A DNA stretch of 64,000 nt from Rhizobium sp. ASV8 (GTDB taxonomy: Bacteria > Pseudomonadota > Alphaproteobacteria > Rhizobiales > Rhizobiaceae), in contig NZ_JAELUG010000005.1 of NCBI RefSeq assembly GCF_016429255.1, positions 1-64,000 on the forward strand. Direction: 5' to 3'. The translations under genes were made by a program, and so were the position numbers. This document shows positions 8,440-17,526 of the stretch, piece after piece (position 1 is the stretch's first letter; the number at the start of each line of letters is the position of its first letter). The notes under the pieces are model-generated. The model was not told where the DNA came from and did no database searches. It saw nothing but the letters and a program-made list of their open reading frames with translations.

Positions 8440-9738
8440 TTGGCTATCTGGCTGGATCAGGCGTCGGAAGGGTTCGAGCAGCAGTTCGCCGCTTTCCTGA
8501 CGACCAAGCGGGAAGTATCCGAGGATGTAAATGCCGTTGTGCGTGGCATCATCGACGATGTGCGGGCACGCGGCGATGAGGCTCTTGCGCATTATTCCAA
8601 GAAATTCGAAGGCATCGATGTCGCCACCACGCCGATGCGCGTCAGCGAAGCGGAGATCGACGCGGCGATCGAGGCTGTTCCGGCCGAAGTGCTGGGTGCG
8701 CTCAAGGTCGCTGCGACCCGCATCGAATCGCATCACCGCCGGCAACTGCCGAAGGACGATATCTATGAGGATGATCTCGGCGTCGGCCTCGGCTCGCGCT
8801 GGACGGCGATCGAAGCGGTCGGTCTCTATGTGCCGGGTGGCACGGCGAGCTATCCGAGCTCGGTGCTGATGAACGCCGTGCCGGCCAAGGTTGCCGGCGT
8901 CGACCGTATCGTCATTGCTGTGCCCACCATGGGCGGCGCCATCAATCCGGCCGTGCTTGCGGCCGCCCGCATGGCCGGCGTGGAGGAAATCTATCGCATC
9001 GGCGGCGCGCAGGCGATTGCAGCGCTTGCCTATGGCACCGAGACGATCGCGCCGGTTGCCAAGATCACCGGCCCGGGCAATGCTTATGTGGCCGCGGCCA
9101 AGCGCCATGTCTTCGGCACTGTCGGCATCGACATGATCGCCGGCCCCTCCGAAGTGCTTATCATTGCCGACAAGCATAACGATCCGGACTGGCTTGCCGC
9201 CGATCTCCTGGCGCAGGCCGAGCATGACGAAGGCGCGCAGTCGATCCTGATCACCGACGACGCCGAATTCGGCAAGGCGGTGGAAAGTGCCGTCGAGCGC
9301 CAGATCAAGCAATTGAGCCGGTCGAAGACGGCAGCAGCCAGCTGGCGCGATTTCGGTGCCATCATCCTGGTGGCAGATCTGAAGCAGGCCATTCCGCTTG
9401 CCAACCGTATCGCCGCGGAGCATCTGGAACTTGCGGTCGACGATCCCGAGCCGCTGCTTTCTGGCATCCGCAATGCCGGCGCGATCTTCGTCGGCCGTCA
9501 TACGCCCGAGGTGATCGGCGATTATGTCGGCGGTTCCAACCACGTGCTGCCGACGGCGCGCTCGGCACGCTTTTCGTCGGGTCTTTCCGTGCTTGATTTC
9601 GTCAAGCGCACCTCGATCCTGCGGCTCGGTCCCGAGCAGCTTCGCGCACTTGGGCCGGCGGCGATCGCGCTTGCCAAGTCCGAAGGGTTGGACGCACATG
9701 CGCGATCGGTCGCGATCCGCCTCAATCTCGAGGGGTAA
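8440..9738 (+). CDS. hisD: Histidinol dehydrogenase
   Basis: HisD oxidises L-histidinol to L-histidine in two NAD-dependent steps and needs zinc. The 432-residue length is standard. The family signature is clear (ITGPGNAYVAAAKRHVFG, then VGIDMIAGPSEVL), as are the zinc and catalytic segments LLAQAEHDEGAQS and GGSNHVLPT. The start is TTG 8440, with AGAGGA at 8425-8430 nine bases upstream. No ATG fits the N-terminus MAIWLDQASEGFEQQF. It is followed after three bases by the UPF0262 gene, so the two are likely cotranscribed. Confidence 0.97.
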   Translation: MAIWLDQASEGFEQQFAAFLTTKREVSEDVNAVVRGIIDDVRARGDEALAHYSKKFEGIDVATTPMRVSEAEIDAAIEAVPAEVLGALKVAATRIESHHRRQLPKDDIYEDDLGVGLGSRWTAIEAVGLYVPGGTASYPSSVLMNAVPAKVAGVDRIVIAVPTMGGAINPAVLAAARMAGVEEIYRIGGAQAIAALAYGTETIAPVAKITGPGNAYVAAAKRHVFGTVGIDMIAGPSEVLIIADKHNDPDWLAADLLAQAEHDEGAQSILITDDAEFGKAVESAVERQIKQLSRSKTAAASWRDFGAIILVADLKQAIPLANRIAAEHLELAVDDPEPLLSGIRNAGAIFVGRHTPEVIGDYVGGSNHVLPTARSARFSSGLSVLDFVKRTSILRLGPEQLRALGPAAIALAKSEGLDAHARSVAIRLNLEG

Positions 9739-9741
9739 GGG

Positions 9742-10215
9742 ATGGCCAAGGGCGTCTTCCGGCTGAGCGACGTTGTCCTGGACGACACGATCGGCCGTTC
9801 GACGCCGGATGTCGAGCATGAGCGCGCCGTCGCCATTTTCGACCTCATCGAGGAAAACAGCTTTGCGCCGGCCGGCCACGGCGGTGGACCCTATCTGCTC
9901 AATCTGTCGCTGGTCGACCAGAAGCTCGTCTTCGACATCCGCATTGAGGATGGCAGCATCGTCGCCACGCATATCCTGTCGCTGACGCCGTTTCGGCGCA
10001 TCGTGAAGGACTACTTCATGATCTGCGAGAGCTACTACGAGGCGATCCGCTCGGCCACCCCGAGCCGCATCGAAGCCATCGACATGGGCCGGCGCGGCAT
10101 TCACAACGAAGGCTCTCAAACGCTGATGGATCGGCTGGACGGCAAGATCGCTGTCGATTTCGACACGGCACGCCGGCTCTTCACGCTCGTCTGCGTGCTC
10201 TACTGGCGCGGGTGA
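9742..10215 (+). CDS. UPF0262 family protein
   Basis: The product is 157 residues. Recognisable family segments are [20 protein letters not shown], then [23 protein letters not shown] and [13 protein letters not shown]. The family is restricted to alphaproteobacteria and is almost always found directly after hisD. Its function is unknown. The start lies three bases after the hisD stop, and the stop overlaps the GTG of the phosphatase gene, so the three genes form one translationally coupled unit. Confidence 0.93.
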   Translation: MAKGVFRLSDVVLDDTIGRSTPDVEHERAVAIFDLIEENSFAPAGHGGGPYLLNLSLVDQKLVFDIRIEDGSIVATHILSLTPFRRIVKDYFMICESYYEAIRSATPSRIEAIDMGRRGIHNEGSQTLMDRLDGKIAVDFDTARRLFTLVCVLYWRG

Positions 10216-10694
10216 CCGGCATGGAGCAGCCGCAGGAGCAGAAGCATGTGGGCAACGGCAAGGCGCCAGGCGCCATCCTCTTCATGTGCGGGCTCAACGC
10301 CATCCGCTCACCGATGGCGGAGGCGATCGCGCGCAGCATGTTGCCGCAAGGCACTTATATCGCCTCGGCGGGCGTGCGTGCCGGCGAACGCAATCCTTTC
10401 GTGGACGTCGTGCTCGATGAGATCGGGCTTTCGCTGGGGCGGCGGCAACCGCAGACCCTGGAGGAGCTGGAGGACGACTTCTTCGATGTCATCATCACGC
10501 TCTCGCCGGAGGCGCATCATGCTGCGCTTGAGCTGACGCGGGCGAACGCCATCGAGGTCATCTATTGGCCGACCATGGACCCCTCTGCGACCGATGGCAC
10601 GCGTGACCAGGTTCTCGATGCCTATCGCGGCGTTCGGGACCATTTGCTCGGGTTGATCGAGAGCCGACTTGTGGAGCATCGCGGTTCGCTTTAG
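10212..10694 (+). CDS. Low-molecular-weight protein-tyrosine-phosphatase-like protein
   Basis: The product is about 160 residues. The P-loop [12 protein letters not shown] (C-x5-R-S) lies at residues about 26-37, and the general-acid Asp lies in [12 protein letters not shown]. These mark the LMW PTP / arsenate-reductase-like fold. The canonical Gly-Asn of the loop (C-x-G-N) is replaced by G-L-N, so the substrate may not be phosphotyrosine. The GTG at 10212 overlaps the UPF0262 stop, and ATG 10221 is an alternative start. The position between UPF0262 and infA is conserved in rhizobia. Confidence 0.87.
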   Translation: MTGMEQPQEQKHVGNGKAPGAILFMCGLNAIRSPMAEAIARSMLPQGTYIASAGVRAGERNPFVDVVLDEIGLSLGRRQPQTLEELEDDFFDVIITLSPEAHHAALELTRANAIEVIYWPTMDPSATDGTRDQVLDAYRGVRDHLLGLIESRLVEHRGSL

Positions 10695-10836
10695 AGCTGC
10701 CGATGAAACAAATGCAGAAACCCTTATCAACGAGGTTCACAAAACCGCGGCGATTGTGTAGTTTCCGCGCAATTTCCGGCGACCCCCGGCTTTTTGCCAT
10801 GGGCGCCGACCTCAACCGACAGGAAAAGAAGCTTTA

Positions 10837-11055
10837 ATGCCGAAAGAAGAAGTCCTCGAATTTCCCGGTGTCGTCACCGAACTCCTGCCGAACGCGACCT
10901 TTCGCGTGAAGCTGGAAAACGAGCATGAGATCATCGCCCACACGGCGGGCCGCATGCGCAAGAACCGCATCCGCGTTCTTGCCGGCGACAAGGTGCTGGT
11001 GGAAATGACCCCCTATGACCTGACCAAGGGCCGCATCACCTACCGTTTCAAGTAG
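10837..11055 (+). CDS. infA: Translation initiation factor IF-1
   Basis: The product is 72 residues, a single S1/OB-fold domain. It opens [20 protein letters not shown] and ends with the family's GRITYRFK. The [14 protein letters not shown] segment is the ribosomal A-site binding face. It binds the 30S A site during initiation. Length and sequence are fully typical. Confidence 0.98.
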   Translation: MPKEEVLEFPGVVTELLPNATFRVKLENEHEIIAHTAGRMRKNRIRVLAGDKVLVEMTPYDLTKGRITYRFK

Positions 11056-11081
11056 TTCGCCGCTCTCGGTTCAAAGAAGTG

Positions 11082-11129
11082 GAGCATGATGTCGCCCGAA
11101 AACGGCTGAAACTTTTCGGCATCATGCTC
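11082..11129. repeat. Palindromic intergenic element after infA
   Basis: GAGCATGATG (11082-11091) pairs with CATCATGCTC (11120-11129), and inside it CCGAAAA (11096-11102) pairs with TTTTCGG (11113-11119). This hairpin sequence is one I recognise as repeated many times between genes in rhizobial genomes. It may also end infA transcription, although no T run follows. Confidence 0.75.
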
Positions 11130-11169
11130 TAGAGCCGGTTCTCATTCCCGCATGACAGGTCGAGGTCTG

Positions 11170-11790
11170 ATGGCGTTGAAACACAAGCTGATACTGGCTT
11201 CCGGATCGCCGCGCCGCGTCGAGCTGTTGCACCAGTCCGGCATCGAACCCGCGCGTCTCATGCCGATGGATATCGACGAGACGCCGAAGAAGTCGGAGCA
11301 TCCGCGCTCGCTGGCGCGGCGGCTTTCGGCGGAAAAGGGTGAGGCGGCCTTTGCAGGCATCAAGAGCGATGCCGCATGGCAGGGCAGCTATATCCTGTCG
11401 GCCGATACGGTGGTTGCCGTCGGGCGCCGCATCCTGCCGAAGGCGGAGTTTATCGACGAAGCTTCCTCGGCGCTGCACCTGCTCTCCGGCCGCGGCCATG
11501 TCGTCTATACCGGCATCTGCCTGATCACGCCGGACCGTAAGCTGCGTCAGAAGGTGGTCGAGACCAAGGTGCGTTTCAAGCGGCTTTCGAGCCGCGATAT
11601 CGAAATGTATCTGGCGTCTGGCCAGTGGCGCGGCAAGGCAGGCGCCTATGGCATTCAGGGCCTTGCCGGCTCCTTCGTGCAGAAACTTGTCGGCTCCTAC
11701 ACCAATGTCGTCGGATTGCCGCTTTATGAAACCATGCTGCTGCTGGCGGGCGAGGGATTCGATGTCCACGCCGGATGGCAGGAAGGATAG
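11170..11790 (+). CDS. maf: Maf-family nucleoside triphosphate pyrophosphatase
   Basis: Maf proteins hydrolyse non-canonical or methylated NTPs to NMPs in the cytoplasm. Seen: the N-terminal [12 protein letters not shown] motif, the catalytic [13 protein letters not shown] strand, the [15 protein letters not shown] segment and the [20 protein letters not shown] motif near the C-terminus. ATG 11170 (MALKHKLIL) has GAGG just upstream and gives 206 residues. ATG 11152 would add six residues and cannot be excluded. It is followed after four bases by yacG. Confidence 0.93.
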   Translation: MALKHKLILASGSPRRVELLHQSGIEPARLMPMDIDETPKKSEHPRSLARRLSAEKGEAAFAGIKSDAAWQGSYILSADTVVAVGRRILPKAEFIDEASSALHLLSGRGHVVYTGICLITPDRKLRQKVVETKVRFKRLSSRDIEMYLASGQWRGKAGAYGIQGLAGSFVQKLVGSYTNVVGLPLYETMLLLAGEGFDVHAGWQEG

Positions 11791-11794
11791 GATC

Positions 11795-12010
11795 ATGGCG
11801 AGGATCGATAAGATCAAGGTAGGTTCGAAAGTTGAGCCGCTGCGCAAGACGCGTGCTTGCGCAGAATGCGGCCAGCCTTCGGTACGCGAACACTATCCAT
11901 TTTGCTCCGATCGCTGCCGTTCGCTCGATCTTTCGCGCTGGCTGAACGGCTCTTACGCCATCCCCGTCACCGAGGACGAGACCAAGGCCGACGGCTCCGA
12001 TCAGGACTGA
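11795..12010 (+). CDS. yacG: DNA gyrase inhibitor YacG (zinc-binding)
   Basis: The product is 71 residues. A four-cysteine zinc knuckle C-x2-C ... C-x3-C (CAECGQPS, FCSDRCRSLDL) is followed by the acidic tail. YacG binds the GyrB subunit and blocks DNA binding in E. coli (established). The start is ATG 11795, four bases after the maf stop. An in-frame upstream start at 11648 lies inside maf and is rejected. The maf-yacG pair next to a tRNA-Phe gene is common in rhizobia. Confidence 0.93.
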   Translation: MARIDKIKVGSKVEPLRKTRACAECGQPSVREHYPFCSDRCRSLDLSRWLNGSYAIPVTEDETKADGSDQD

Positions 12011-12206
12011 ATGCGGTTTTCCCGCGTTGCTCGACCTTACGAACCCCTTCATTTTGTTCGCGAATTGCCAAAATTCGATTTCCTGTCAAAAAAGAGTCAT
12101 TTGCTGCTGGACATGGCCGAACAAGATGCTATAACCCCGCTCGCTTCCGGGGCGAACCAACCGCCCGGTGCCTGCCAAGGCCCTTCGTTTGACGTGAAGT
12201 CTGGAT

Positions 12207-12282
12207 GCCCAGATAGCTCAGTTGGTAGAGCAGCGGATTGAAAATCCGCGTGTCGCTGGTTCGATTCCGGCTCTGGGCACCA
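12207..12282 (+). tRNA. tRNA-Phe(GAA)
   Basis: The acceptor stem is GCCCAGA with TCTGGGC. The anticodon stem is GCGGA/TCCGC around loop TTGAAAA (anticodon GAA). The T arm contains GGTTCGATTCC. The 3' ACCA is encoded. Confidence 0.98.
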
Positions 12283-12621
12283 TCTTTTCTCCCAAATCAT
12301 GCCGACAATGGAATTGTTCTGGTTTCAGATCAGATTTTCGCTGAAATCGGGCTTTTTGCGTCGGAGAGTTCGCGTAGCGGCCTCGGCGGGAAGTGCATCC
12401 TGTGGTGAGTGAATTCCAATCACGACAACTTGAAGATGGTTCTTCATTAATTTAGTGCATGAGCACTTCAAGATGTTGATGGTATTTACAATCAGGCGTA
12501 CGAATTATTGTACGGGTCACCTATTGATTCGAAGAGACTGATACCGCACCTTAGATATAGCGGGATCAAGTGATCTCGTTAAGTCCAGCGTTTATTTGCA
12601 ATAGCAAGCTAACGGGGCGCC
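12283..12621. other. Gene-free stretch before prkA
   Basis: This is 339 bases, AT-rich in its second half (12440-12600). A weak TTTCAG / CTGAAA hairpin after the tRNA may end its transcription. CGTAC-N8-GTACG lies at about 12499-12516. I find no clear sigma70, sigma54 or GGAAC/CGTT promoter pair, although the prkA operon promoter must lie here. Confidence 0.5.
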
Positions 12622-14568
12622 ATGTCAAACAACGATGTACTGTTCAACACGTTCGCCCGTACTTTCGAAGCACGGCGCGAAGTCGAGATGTCATTCTCCG
12701 AATACCTGGAAGGCTGCCGGGAGGATCCGCTCATGTACGCCAACGCGGCAGAGCGGCTGCTGGCAGCCATGGGAGAACCTCTGCTGATCGATACGGCCAA
12801 GGACACCAGACTTGGGCGTATTTTCATGAACCGAACCATCCGGACTTATCCGGCGTTTGCGGGCTTTTTCGGCATGGAGGAAACGATAGAACGTATCGTC
12901 GCCTTCTTCCGCCATGCGGCCCAGGGGCTGGAGGAGCGCAAGCAGATTCTCTATCTGCTCGGGCCCGTCGGCGGCGGCAAGTCATCGCTTGCCGAGCGGT
13001 TGAAATCGCTGATGGAGGTTCATCCCATCCATGTGCTCAAGGCCGGAAACGAGCTGAGCCCGGTCTTCGAAAGCCCTCTCAGCCTGTTCGATCCCGTGAC
13101 CATGGGGCCGATGCTCGAAGAGCGCTACGGCATTCCGCGCCGGCGCCTGACGGGGCTCATGAGTCCTTGGTGCCTGAAGCGGCTGGAAGAGTTCGAAGGC
13201 GACATTTCCCGCTTCCGCGTCGTCCGATTGCAGCCGTCGAGGCTGCGGCAAATCGCCGTCGCCAAGACGGAGCCGGGTGACGAGAACAACCAGGATATTT
13301 CCTCGCTGGTCGGCAAGGTCGATATCCGCAAGCTCGAAAGCCTGGCGCAGAACGACCCGGATGCCTACAGCTATTCGGGTGCCTTGAACCGCGCCAACCA
13401 GGGCATTCTCGAATTCGTCGAGATGTTCAAGGCGCCGATCAAGATGCTGCACCCGTTGCTGACGGCGACACAGGAAGGCAACTATATCGGCACCGAGAAT
13501 ATCGGCGCCATTCCCTTCTCGGGCATCATTCTGGCGCACTCCAACGAGTCGGAGTGGCAGACCTTCAAGGCCAACAAGAACAATGAGGCTTTCATCGACC
13601 GCATCTGCGTCGTGAAGGTGCCTTATTGCCTGCGGGTCACCGAAGAGCAGAAGATCTACGAGAAGCTGATCGAGGAATCCGAGCTCAGCGACGCGCCCTG
13701 CGCGCCGTCGACTCTGGAAACGCTCGCCCGCTTCACGGTTCTGACGCGACTTTCCAAACACGAGAATTCGACCGCCTTCTCCAAGCTTCGGGTCTATGAC
13801 GGCGAAAGCCTGAAGGAGACCGATCCGAGAGCGCGCAGCGTGCAGGAATATCGCGATACGGCCGGCGTCGACGAAGGCATGGACGGAGCATCCACCCGTT
13901 TCGCCTTCAAGGTACTGGCAGCGACCTTCAACTACGACACGACCGAGATCGGTGCCGATCCGGTGCATCTGATGTATATGCTGGAGCAGTCGATCCGCAG
14001 GGAACAACTGCCGCTCGAAACCGAGAAGCTCTACATCGAGTTCATCAAGAGCGAGCTCGGGCCGCGCTATGCGGAGTTTATCGGGCATGAGATCCAGAAG
14101 GCCTATCTGGAATCCTATTCGGATTACGGACAGAACCTCTTCGATCGCTATGTCGATTATGCCGACGCCTGGATCGAGGACGTCGACTTCAAGGATCCGG
14201 ATACGGGCCAGCTTCTGGACCGGGAGCTTCTCAACCAGGAGCTCACCAAGATCGAGAAGCCGGCAGGCATCGCCAATCCGAAGGATTTCCGCAACGAGAT
14301 CGTCAAGTTCTGCTTGAGAGCAAGGGCGAGCCACGGCGGTAAAAACCCATCCTGGACGAGCTACGAGAAAATCCGCGAAGTCATCGAAAAGCGGATGTTC
14401 TCCCAGGTGGAGGATCTTTTGCCTGTTATCTCGTTCGGGTCCAAGAAGGACGGTGAGTCCGAAAAGAAACATGGCGAATTCGTCGAGCGAATGGTCGCGC
14501 GGGGTTATACCGAGCGGCAGGTTCGGCGGCTTGTGGAATGGTACATGCGTGTAAAACAGGCGGGATAA
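12622..14568 (+). CDS. prkA: PrkA family serine protein kinase
   Basis: The product is 648 residues. The N-terminal AAA-type domain has a P-loop GPVGGGKSS at residues 114-122. Before it lies the family segment RIFMNRTIRTYPAF, and after it LSLFDPVTMG and EGNYIGTENIGAIPF. The C-terminal PrkA kinase-like domain spans about 395-645. E. coli YeaG, its homologue, works with YeaH in adaptation to nitrogen and stationary-phase stress (established). It is first of a three-gene operon: the DUF444 gene starts 18 bases after its stop. The ribosome site is weak. Confidence 0.95.
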   Translation: MSNNDVLFNTFARTFEARREVEMSFSEYLEGCREDPLMYANAAERLLAAMGEPLLIDTAKDTRLGRIFMNRTIRTYPAFAGFFGMEETIERIVAFFRHAAQGLEERKQILYLLGPVGGGKSSLAERLKSLMEVHPIHVLKAGNELSPVFESPLSLFDPVTMGPMLEERYGIPRRRLTGLMSPWCLKRLEEFEGDISRFRVVRLQPSRLRQIAVAKTEPGDENNQDISSLVGKVDIRKLESLAQNDPDAYSYSGALNRANQGILEFVEMFKAPIKMLHPLLTATQEGNYIGTENIGAIPFSGIILAHSNESEWQTFKANKNNEAFIDRICVVKVPYCLRVTEEQKIYEKLIEESELSDAPCAPSTLETLARFTVLTRLSKHENSTAFSKLRVYDGESLKETDPRARSVQEYRDTAGVDEGMDGASTRFAFKVLAATFNYDTTEIGADPVHLMYMLEQSIRREQLPLETEKLYIEFIKSELGPRYAEFIGHEIQKAYLESYSDYGQNLFDRYVDYADAWIEDVDFKDPDTGQLLDRELLNQELTKIEKPAGIANPKDFRNEIVKFCLRARASHGGKNPSWTSYEKIREVIEKRMFSQVEDLLPVISFGSKKDGESEKKHGEFVERMVARGYTERQVRRLVEWYMRVKQAG

Positions 14569-14586
14569 GCCACCAAGGAAGAAGGA

Positions 14587-15858
14587 ATGCACATTGTTGA
14601 CAGACGCCTGAACCCAGGCGGAAAAAGTCTAGAAAATCGTCAACGATTTTTGCGAAGAGCAAAAGCGCTGGTGCAGAGAGCGGTCTATGAATCCTCTCAA
14701 AAACGCGACATTCAGGACATTCTGAAAGGTGGCGAAATCAGCATTCCACTGGATGGAACCGAGGAGCCTCGGTTCCATCGCGGCCCCGAGGGGCTGAAGG
14801 AGCATATTCTTCCCGGCAACAAGGACTTCCTCGAGGGCGACATTCTTCCGCGTCCCGAGGGTGGTGGCGGCAAGCCGCAGGCCGGTGGCGACGGCACCGG
14901 CGAGGATGCCTTCCGCTTCATCCTGACCCGCGACGAATTCCTCGATCTCTTCCTCGACGATCTCGAGCTGCCGGATCTGGCCAAACGGCGACTGATGTCT
15001 GCGGACCAGATCAACCCGGTTCGCTCCGGCTATTCCGTCACCGGCTCGCCCGCCAATCTCGCCATCAACCGCACCATGCGGCTGGCCATGATGCGGCGTG
15101 TCGCGCTGCATCGACCTAAGCCGGAAACGGTCGCCAAGCTCGTCGAGGAGGCGGAGGAGTGCAAGGACGAGACGCGCCGGGCGCAGCTCGAGGCCGAGAT
15201 CAAGCTGCTGGAATCCAAGGTGCGGCGCATCCCCTATATCGACCCGATCGATATTCGCTATCGTCGTTTCGAGAATGAGCCGAAGCCGGTGGCGCAAGCC
15301 GTGATGTTCTGCCTGATGGACGTTTCCGGCTCGATGTCGGAGCATATGAAGGACCTCGCCAAGCGCTTCTACATGCTGCTCTACATCTTCCTCACCCGGC
15401 AGTACCGCCGGGTCGAGATCGTCTTCATCCGCCATACGGATGTGGCCGAGGAGGTGGATGAGGAGACCTTCTTCCGCAGCCCGGCAACCGGTGGCACGCA
15501 GGTATCCAGCGCGCTCGAAGCCATGCGGCGGATCGTGCAGGATCGTTTTCCGGCATCGGACTGGAACATTTATGCGGCACAGGCATCGGACGGCGACAAT
15601 GCCTATTCCGACAATGCTACCACAGCGGCGCTGCTGACCGGCGAGATTCTGCCGGTCTGCCAGTATTTCGCCTATCTGGAAGTGGGCGAGGCGCGCGGCA
15701 TGGCGATCTCTTCCGGCTCGGCGATCTGGTCGCTTTACGAGCGGCTGCAGGCAGCCTGGCCCGTGCTCTCCATGCGGCGCGTGAACGATCGCAGCCAGAT
15801 CTATCCGGTCTTCCACGATCTATTCCAGCGCAGGACTGCGGAAACAAGGAGCGGATAA
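14587..15858 (+). CDS. yeaH: DUF444 (YeaH/YhbH) family protein
   Basis: The product is 423 residues. The N-terminal half is charged and has a Gly-rich linker (RPEGGGGKPQAGGDGTGED). The C-terminal half is a von-Willebrand-A-like fold with a MIDAS-type DVSGSMS, D245-x-S247-x-S249. A second conserved part is FIRHTDVAEEVDEETFFRS with the TGGTQVSSAL loop. It partners PrkA/YeaG in other bacteria. Its stop codon overlaps the start of spoVR by one base (15858), so translation is coupled. Confidence 0.95.
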   Translation: MHIVDRRLNPGGKSLENRQRFLRRAKALVQRAVYESSQKRDIQDILKGGEISIPLDGTEEPRFHRGPEGLKEHILPGNKDFLEGDILPRPEGGGGKPQAGGDGTGEDAFRFILTRDEFLDLFLDDLELPDLAKRRLMSADQINPVRSGYSVTGSPANLAINRTMRLAMMRRVALHRPKPETVAKLVEEAEECKDETRRAQLEAEIKLLESKVRRIPYIDPIDIRYRRFENEPKPVAQAVMFCLMDVSGSMSEHMKDLAKRFYMLLYIFLTRQYRRVEIVFIRHTDVAEEVDEETFFRSPATGGTQVSSALEAMRRIVQDRFPASDWNIYAAQASDGDNAYSDNATTAALLTGEILPVCQYFAYLEVGEARGMAISSGSAIWSLYERLQAAWPVLSMRRVNDRSQIYPVFHDLFQRRTAETRSG

Positions 15859-17405
15859 TGGCGAAAGCATCGATGGAACGGCTTTTTGAGGGTGCGGACT
15901 GGGATTTCGCCACCATCCAGCGAATCCACGATGCCTGCGAGAAGATCGCCATTGGCGAGCTTGGCCTCGATGTCTATCCCAACCAGATCGAGATCATTAC
16001 CGCCGAGCAGATGCTCGACGTCTATTCCTCGATCGGTATGCCGCTCTTCTACAAGCATTGGTCCTTCGGCAAGCATTTCGCGCATCACGAGGCCTTCTAC
16101 CGCAAGGGCCTGCGTGGGCTCGCCTATGAGATCGTCATCAACAGCTCGCCGTGCATTTCCTACCTGATGGAGGAGAACACGGCGACGATGCAGGCGCTTG
16201 TCATCGCGCATGCCGCCTTCGGCCACAACCATTTCTTCAAGAACAACTACCTCTTCAAGCTCTGGACCGATGCGGAGGGGATTCTCGACTATCTCAATTT
16301 CGCCAAGAGCTATATTGCACGCTGCGAGGAGCGCTACGGCCATGCGGCCGTGGAGCGGACGCTGGATGCGGCCCATGCACTGATGTCGCACGGCGTCCAC
16401 CGCTATGCCGGCAAGAAGACGCCGGACCTGCGCGACGAGGAAAAGCGCGAGCGCGAGCGGCGCGAGTACGACGAGAAGATTTTCAACGACCTCTGGCGCA
16501 CCATTCCGGTCGGGGCAGGCAAAAAAGCGCCCGATCTTGATCTGGAGCGCCGGCGTTCGCTTGCGGGCCTGCCACAAGAAAACATCCTCTATTTCCTGGA
16601 AAAAATGGCGCCGCGGCTGAAGCCCTGGCAGCGCGAAATCCTTCGCATCGTGCGGCATGTCGCTCAGTATTTCTATCCGCAGAGCCAGACCAAGGTGATG
16701 AACGAGGGCACGGCGACCTATGTGCACTATCGCATCATGACGCGGCTGCATGAGCTTGGCGGCATCAGCGACGGCGATTTTCTGGAATTTTTGAAATCGC
16801 ATACCAACGTGGTTTTCCAGCCGACCTTCAACGATCAGCGCTATTCCGGCCTCAATCCCTATGCCATCGGGTTTGCCATGATGCAGGATATCGAGCGCAT
16901 CGTGACGAAGCCCAAGGATGAGGACCGCCAGTGGTTTCCGGAGATCGCCGGCACCGGAGACGCCATGGCCGTGCTGCGCGATCTCTGGGCGAATTATCGC
17001 GACGAGAGCTTCGTCTCACAATTCCTCAGCCCGCATCTGATGCGCAAGATGCGGATGTTCCAGCTCACCGACGATCCGGAGGAAGAAGAGGGGCTGAAGG
17101 TGGCGGCGATCCATGACGAGCGCGGCTATCGGCGCATCCGTCGGGAGCTGGCGCGGCAATATGACGTCGGCTGGATCGATCCGCATATCGAGATCGTCGA
17201 TGTCGACCTTGCCGGCGACAGAAAGCTCTTGCTCAGGCATACGGTGCTCAATGGTACGCTGCTTGAGGATATGGACGCCAAGCGCGTGTTGCAGCACCTG
17301 GCCGACCTCTGGAGCTATGATGTGCTGATGCAGGAGGTCGACCGCTCGGGCACGGTGCTTCGCGATCATCTGGTTCATCCACGCGCTTCCACACTTGCGG
17401 CATAA
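15858..17405 (+). CDS. SpoVR family protein
   Basis: The product is 515 residues, the normal length of YcgB/SpoVR. Family segments seen are YPNQIEIITAEQMLDVYSSI, FGKHFAHHEAFYRKG, HAAFGHNHFFKNNYLF and NEGTATYVHYRIM. In Bacillus SpoVR affects spore cortex assembly. In Gram-negatives it belongs to the PrkA-YeaH-SpoVR stress set, and its biochemical role is unknown. The first base of its ATG is the last base of the DUF444 stop. A palindromic repeat follows 14 bases after its stop. Confidence 0.95.
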   Translation: MAKASMERLFEGADWDFATIQRIHDACEKIAIGELGLDVYPNQIEIITAEQMLDVYSSIGMPLFYKHWSFGKHFAHHEAFYRKGLRGLAYEIVINSSPCISYLMEENTATMQALVIAHAAFGHNHFFKNNYLFKLWTDAEGILDYLNFAKSYIARCEERYGHAAVERTLDAAHALMSHGVHRYAGKKTPDLRDEEKRERERREYDEKIFNDLWRTIPVGAGKKAPDLDLERRRSLAGLPQENILYFLEKMAPRLKPWQREILRIVRHVAQYFYPQSQTKVMNEGTATYVHYRIMTRLHELGGISDGDFLEFLKSHTNVVFQPTFNDQRYSGLNPYAIGFAMMQDIERIVTKPKDEDRQWFPEIAGTGDAMAVLRDLWANYRDESFVSQFLSPHLMRKMRMFQLTDDPEEEEGLKVAAIHDERGYRRIRRELARQYDVGWIDPHIEIVDVDLAGDRKLLLRHTVLNGTLLEDMDAKRVLQHLADLWSYDVLMQEVDRSGTVLRDHLVHPRASTLAA

Positions 17406-17418
17406 ACGCTGGCTTGAC

Positions 17419-17526
17419 TAGAGCATGCCGCGCAAAATTTTGCAGCGGTTTTGCGACTACGACATGCGTGAAATCAAAGAGCTAAAGCGCGTGAAGCGAA
17501 TCTTAGAGATCGCGACGCGCTTTAGG
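17419..17526. repeat. Palindromic mosaic intergenic element, 108 bp
   Basis: Two hairpins lie in tandem. One is CGCAAAA (17431-17437) with TTTTGCG (17449-17455), inside a GCATG/CATGC pair. The other is a perfect 11-bp stem, CTAAAGCGCGT (17482-17492) with ACGCGCTTTAG (17515-17525). The first half is a sequence I recognise as repeated in rhizobial genomes. The second palindrome overlaps the stop codon of the MFS gene, so it may also terminate both convergent transcripts. Confidence 0.75.

Noticed and set aside
8434..10119. A 561-codon minus-strand open frame
   Set aside because: It is antisense to hisD and UPF0262, both of which are certain. No ribosome site or recognisable motif was found.
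12982..14592. A 536-codon minus-strand open frame
   Set aside because: It is a shadow of prkA with no motif. PrkA domain content and operon context are clear.
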